A stretch of 7,316 nucleotides of DNA from JAIBJN01 sp035461525 (lineage in GTDB: Bacteria; Actinomycetota; Thermoleophilia; Gaiellales; Gaiellaceae), in NCBI GenBank assembly GCA_035461525.1, contig DATHVD010000059.1, positions 1 to 7,316 of the forward strand, in the 5' to 3' direction. A program made the position numbers and the translations under genes. Within the stretch, counting starts at the first letter, position 1. Every line of letters begins with the position of its first letter. This document shows, piece after piece, positions 4,811-7,316 of this stretch. The notes beneath the pieces were generated by a model that searched no databases, was not told where the DNA came from, and saw only the letters and a program-made list of their open reading frames with translations.

Positions 4811-7316
4811 ATGGCTCTGCTAGCCGATCACCTCGTCGGGCGCGCCGAAGAGCTCGGTTCGCTCGATCGGGTGCTCACCGAGGTCGACCGGGGCAGCGCG
4901 GCCGCCATCGAGCTCGTGGGGGAGCCCGGCATCGGCAAGACCCGTCTGCTCGCAGAGCTCGCCGCGCGCGCGGATGCGGGCGGGCGGCTCGTCCTCGCCG
5001 GCTCGGCCTCGGAGCTCGAGCGAGACCTGCCGTTCTCCGTCTTCGTCGATGCCCTCGACGAGTACGTGCGGGGGCTCGATCCGGGCCCTCTCGCCCGTCT
5101 CGACGAGGACGTGCGCACGGAGCTCGCGCACGTCTTCCCGTCGCTGTCGGCCCTCGCGACCGCGCGCGACGTCGCGGTCCAGGACGAGCGCTACCGCAGC
5201 CACCGCGCGGTGCGGGCGCTGCTCGAGCACCTCGCGGAGACGAGTTCGCTCGTGCTCGTGCTGGACGACCTCCACTGGGCCGACCCGGCGTCCGTCGAGC
5301 TGCTCGGTGCGCTGCTGCGCCGGCCGCCGGCGGCACCCGTGGTCATGGCGCTGGCCCTACGCCCTCGCCCTGTGCCGGAGCGGCTCTCGGCCGCGCTCGA
5401 GCGAGCGCATCGGGCAGGCGCACTGACCCGTATCGAGCTCGGCGCGCTGACGCCCGACGAGGCTCGAGAGCTCCTCGGCGAAACGGTCGACGTCGCCGAC
5501 GCAACCGTCCTCTACGAGGAGAGCGGCGGCAACCCGTTCTATCTCGAGCAGCTCTCCCGGTCGCTCGACCGCGCAGGTGGAAGCACCTCCGCTTCCGAGA
5601 TCTCGCTGACCGGCACCGGGGTCCCGTCCGCCGTCGTCGCCTCCCTGGGCGAGGAGCTCACCCTGCTTTCGGACGGCGGACGCCTCGTGCTCGAGGGCGC
5701 GGCGGTGGCGGGCGACCCCTTCGAGCCCGAGCTGGCGGCGGCCGCGGCCGCGACGTCCGAGGCGGCGGCGATGGACGCGATCGACGAGCTCCTGCGGCTC
5801 GATCTCGTTCGCGACACCGACGTGCCCCGCCGCTTCCGCTTCAGGCACCCGCTCGTCCGGCGCGCGGTCTACGAGGCCACGGCCGGCGGCTGGCGGCTCG
5901 GGGCGCACGAGCGCTGCGCCGAGCTGCTCGCGGCGCGGGGGGCCACGGCGGCCGCGCGCGCGCACCACGTCGAGCGCTCGGCGCGCGAGGGCGACGCCGG
6001 CGCAGTCGCCGTCCTGCGCGAGGCCGGCGAGGAAGCCGTCCGGCTGGCGCCGGCGAGCGCCGCACGCTGGTTCGCCGACGCGCTGCGCGTCCTCCCGCAG
6101 ACCGCGCCGGCGCAGGAGCGCGTCGAGCTCCTCCTCGCGCGTGCGGGGGCGCTGACGGCCTCCGGCCATTACGCCGAGAGCCACGACGCCCTGCTGGACG
6201 CGCTCGCGATCGTGCCCGGCGACTCGCACGCGCTCCGCGTCAGGCTCGCGCGCGCCTGCGCCGCCGTGGAGAGCAACCTCGGACGGCACGAGCAAGCCCG
6301 TGAGCGCCTGGCGAGCACCCTCGAGAGCCTGCCCGACCCGGGCTCGCCCGATGCGGTGGCGCTCATGATCGACCTCGCCATGAACGGGTTCTGGCGCACG
6401 CGGTACGACGCGATGCGGGAGTCGGCCGAGCGTGCGGCGGGCGCCGCGAGACTGCTCGGAGACGTCCCTCTGACCGCAGCGGCCCTCGCCGTGCTCGCCC
6501 TCGCGGATTCGATGACGGGGGCGGCCGAGCGAGCCGAATCCGATCGTGTCGAGGCAGCGGCTCTCGTCGGGTCCCTGTCGGACGAGGAGCTCTCCCGCCG
6601 CCTCGACGCCGCGGCCTGGCTCGGCGGCGCCGAGCTCTATCTCGACCGGTACGCGGAAGCCGACGCCCATGCCGGCCGCGCCCTCGCCGTGGGGCGAGCA
6701 ACGGGGCAGGGCGAGCTGTTCCTCATCCTGGTCCAGATCCTGGGGCGGGTCTGGTTCGTGCGCGGCAAGCTCGCCGAGGCCGGCGAGCTCCTGGACGGCG
6801 GGATCGAGGCGACGCGCCTGCTGGGCAACACGCAGGCGCTGGCTTGGAACCTCTTCAACCGGTCCTCGGTCGCCCTCGCGGCCGGGGACGTGGAGCTCGC
6901 GCTCGCCTCCGCTCAGGAGAGCGTCGACCTGAGCGAGGACTTCGCCCCGGGCTTCCACTCGGCCTGGGCGGCCGTGAGGCTCGCCAACGCTCTACTGGAG
7001 ACAGGTCACCCGGAACCCGCCGTCGAGCTGCTCCTCGGCTCCGCGGGAGGCGAGGAGCTGTCGCTCATCCCGGGTACCTGGCGGGCCCACTGCCTCGAGC
7101 TGCTGACGCGCTGCTGGCTCGCGCTCGGCCGCCGCGCCGAGGCGGAGCGCGCGGCCGCCTCCGCGGAGGCGTGGGCCTCGGCCGTCCGGCTCCCCCTCGC
7201 CGCCGCCTGGGCCGTACGTGCCTCCGCAGCCGTCGACCTGGATGCCGGCGAGCCCGCGCGCGCAGCCGAGAGGGCCCTGGCGGCTGCCGCCGCGGCGGAC
7301 GAGGCCGGAGCGCCGA
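4811..7316 (+). CDS. LuxR-family (LAL/MalT-like) ATP-binding transcriptional regulator, 3' end beyond window
   Basis: Large STAND-type ATPase of the LAL (large ATP-binding LuxR) regulator class; these cytoplasmic proteins typically sense a ligand through an NTP-driven switch and bind DNA through a C-terminal LuxR helix-turn-helix. 835 codons are visible with no stop. Seen: an N-terminal LVGRAEEL box (about 8-15) typical of AAA_16 domains, Walker A GEPGIGKT at 37-44, Walker B LVLVLDDLHWAD with D152-D153, the conserved SGGNPFYLEQL block at about 238-248, FRHPLVRRAVYE at 344-355, and then a long Ala/Leu-rich helical region from about 370 to the edge with TPR-like helix pairs. The family's usual length is about 900-1000 aa, so the DNA-binding domain should fall just past the window end; it is not seen, and without it the protein would simply be an AAA-type ATPase. 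It is transcribed divergently from the four-gene operon, making it the likely local regulator. Confidence 0.9.
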   Translation, partial: MALLADHLVGRAEELGSLDRVLTEVDRGSAAAIELVGEPGIGKTRLLAELAARADAGGRLVLAGSASELERDLPFSVFVDALDEYVRGLDPGPLARLDEDVRTELAHVFPSLSALATARDVAVQDERYRSHRAVRALLEHLAETSSLVLVLDDLHWADPASVELLGALLRRPPAAPVVMALALRPRPVPERLSAALERAHRAGALTRIELGALTPDEARELLGETVDVADATVLYEESGGNPFYLEQLSRSLDRAGGSTSASEISLTGTGVPSAVVASLGEELTLLSDGGRLVLEGAAVAGDPFEPELAAAAAATSEAAAMDAIDELLRLDLVRDTDVPRRFRFRHPLVRRAVYEATAGGWRLGAHERCAELLAARGATAAARAHHVERSAREGDAGAVAVLREAGEEAVRLAPASAARWFADALRVLPQTAPAQERVELLLARAGALTASGHYAESHDALLDALAIVPGDSHALRVRLARACAAVESNLGRHEQARERLASTLESLPDPGSPDAVALMIDLAMNGFWRTRYDAMRESAERAAGAARLLGDVPLTAAALAVLALADSMTGAAERAESDRVEAAALVGSLSDEELSRRLDAAAWLGGAELYLDRYAEADAHAGRALAVGRATGQGELFLILVQILGRVWFVRGKLAEAGELLDGGIEATRLLGNTQALAWNLFNRSSVALAAGDVELALASAQESVDLSEDFAPGFHSAWAAVRLANALLETGHPEPAVELLLGSAGGEELSLIPGTWRAHCLELLTRCWLALGRRAEAERAAASAEAWASAVRLPLAAAWAVRASAAVDLDAGEPARAAERALAAAAAADEAGAP

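Noticed and set aside
5357..6958. 533-codon open frame on the minus strand
   Set aside because: Antisense to the LAL regulator; no recognisable domain and no ribosome binding site, while the plus frame has Walker motifs and stays open throughout.

Overview
The window is very GC-rich, with dense G/C-ending codons and strong AAGGAGG-type ribosome binding sites. Its gene families (a large LuxR-type ATPase regulator, an MMPL transporter, a TAP-like hydrolase and small actinobacterial-type hypothetical proteins) suggest a soil actinobacterium. Thermoleophilia-like relatives seem likely, but this rests on style and gene content, not on a marker gene.

Layout. Positions 1-4699 hold four genes on the minus strand, read from right to left. 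They are an 80-aa His-rich small protein (4699-4457), a 66-aa small protein (4445-4245), a 753-aa MMPL/RND-type membrane transporter (4201-1940), and a membrane-anchored alpha/beta hydrolase that runs off the left edge (1901 to <1). The gaps are 11, 43 and 38 bases. Genes 2-4 each have a clear Shine-Dalgarno sequence, so this looks like one operon. Positions 4700-4810 form a short divergent control region with three CCCTGAT copies, a 12-bp inverted repeat and a weak promoter candidate. From 4811 to beyond the right edge, on the plus strand, lies a large LuxR-family (LAL/MalT-like) ATPase regulator. Its C-terminal DNA-binding domain would lie outside the window.

How the genes may work together (inference). 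The divergent regulator is the natural candidate to control the four-gene operon through the shared 111-base region. The transporter would move a hydrophobic or amphipathic substrate across the membrane by proton-driven RND-type transport. The hydrolase, held by one N-terminal helix and a C-terminal helix bundle, would act on a substrate at the outer face of the membrane. The two small proteins are unrecognised functionally and are the most open part of the locus. No RNA genes, insertion sequences, CRISPR arrays or convincing terminators were seen. The many long antisense reading frames are by-products of the high GC content.
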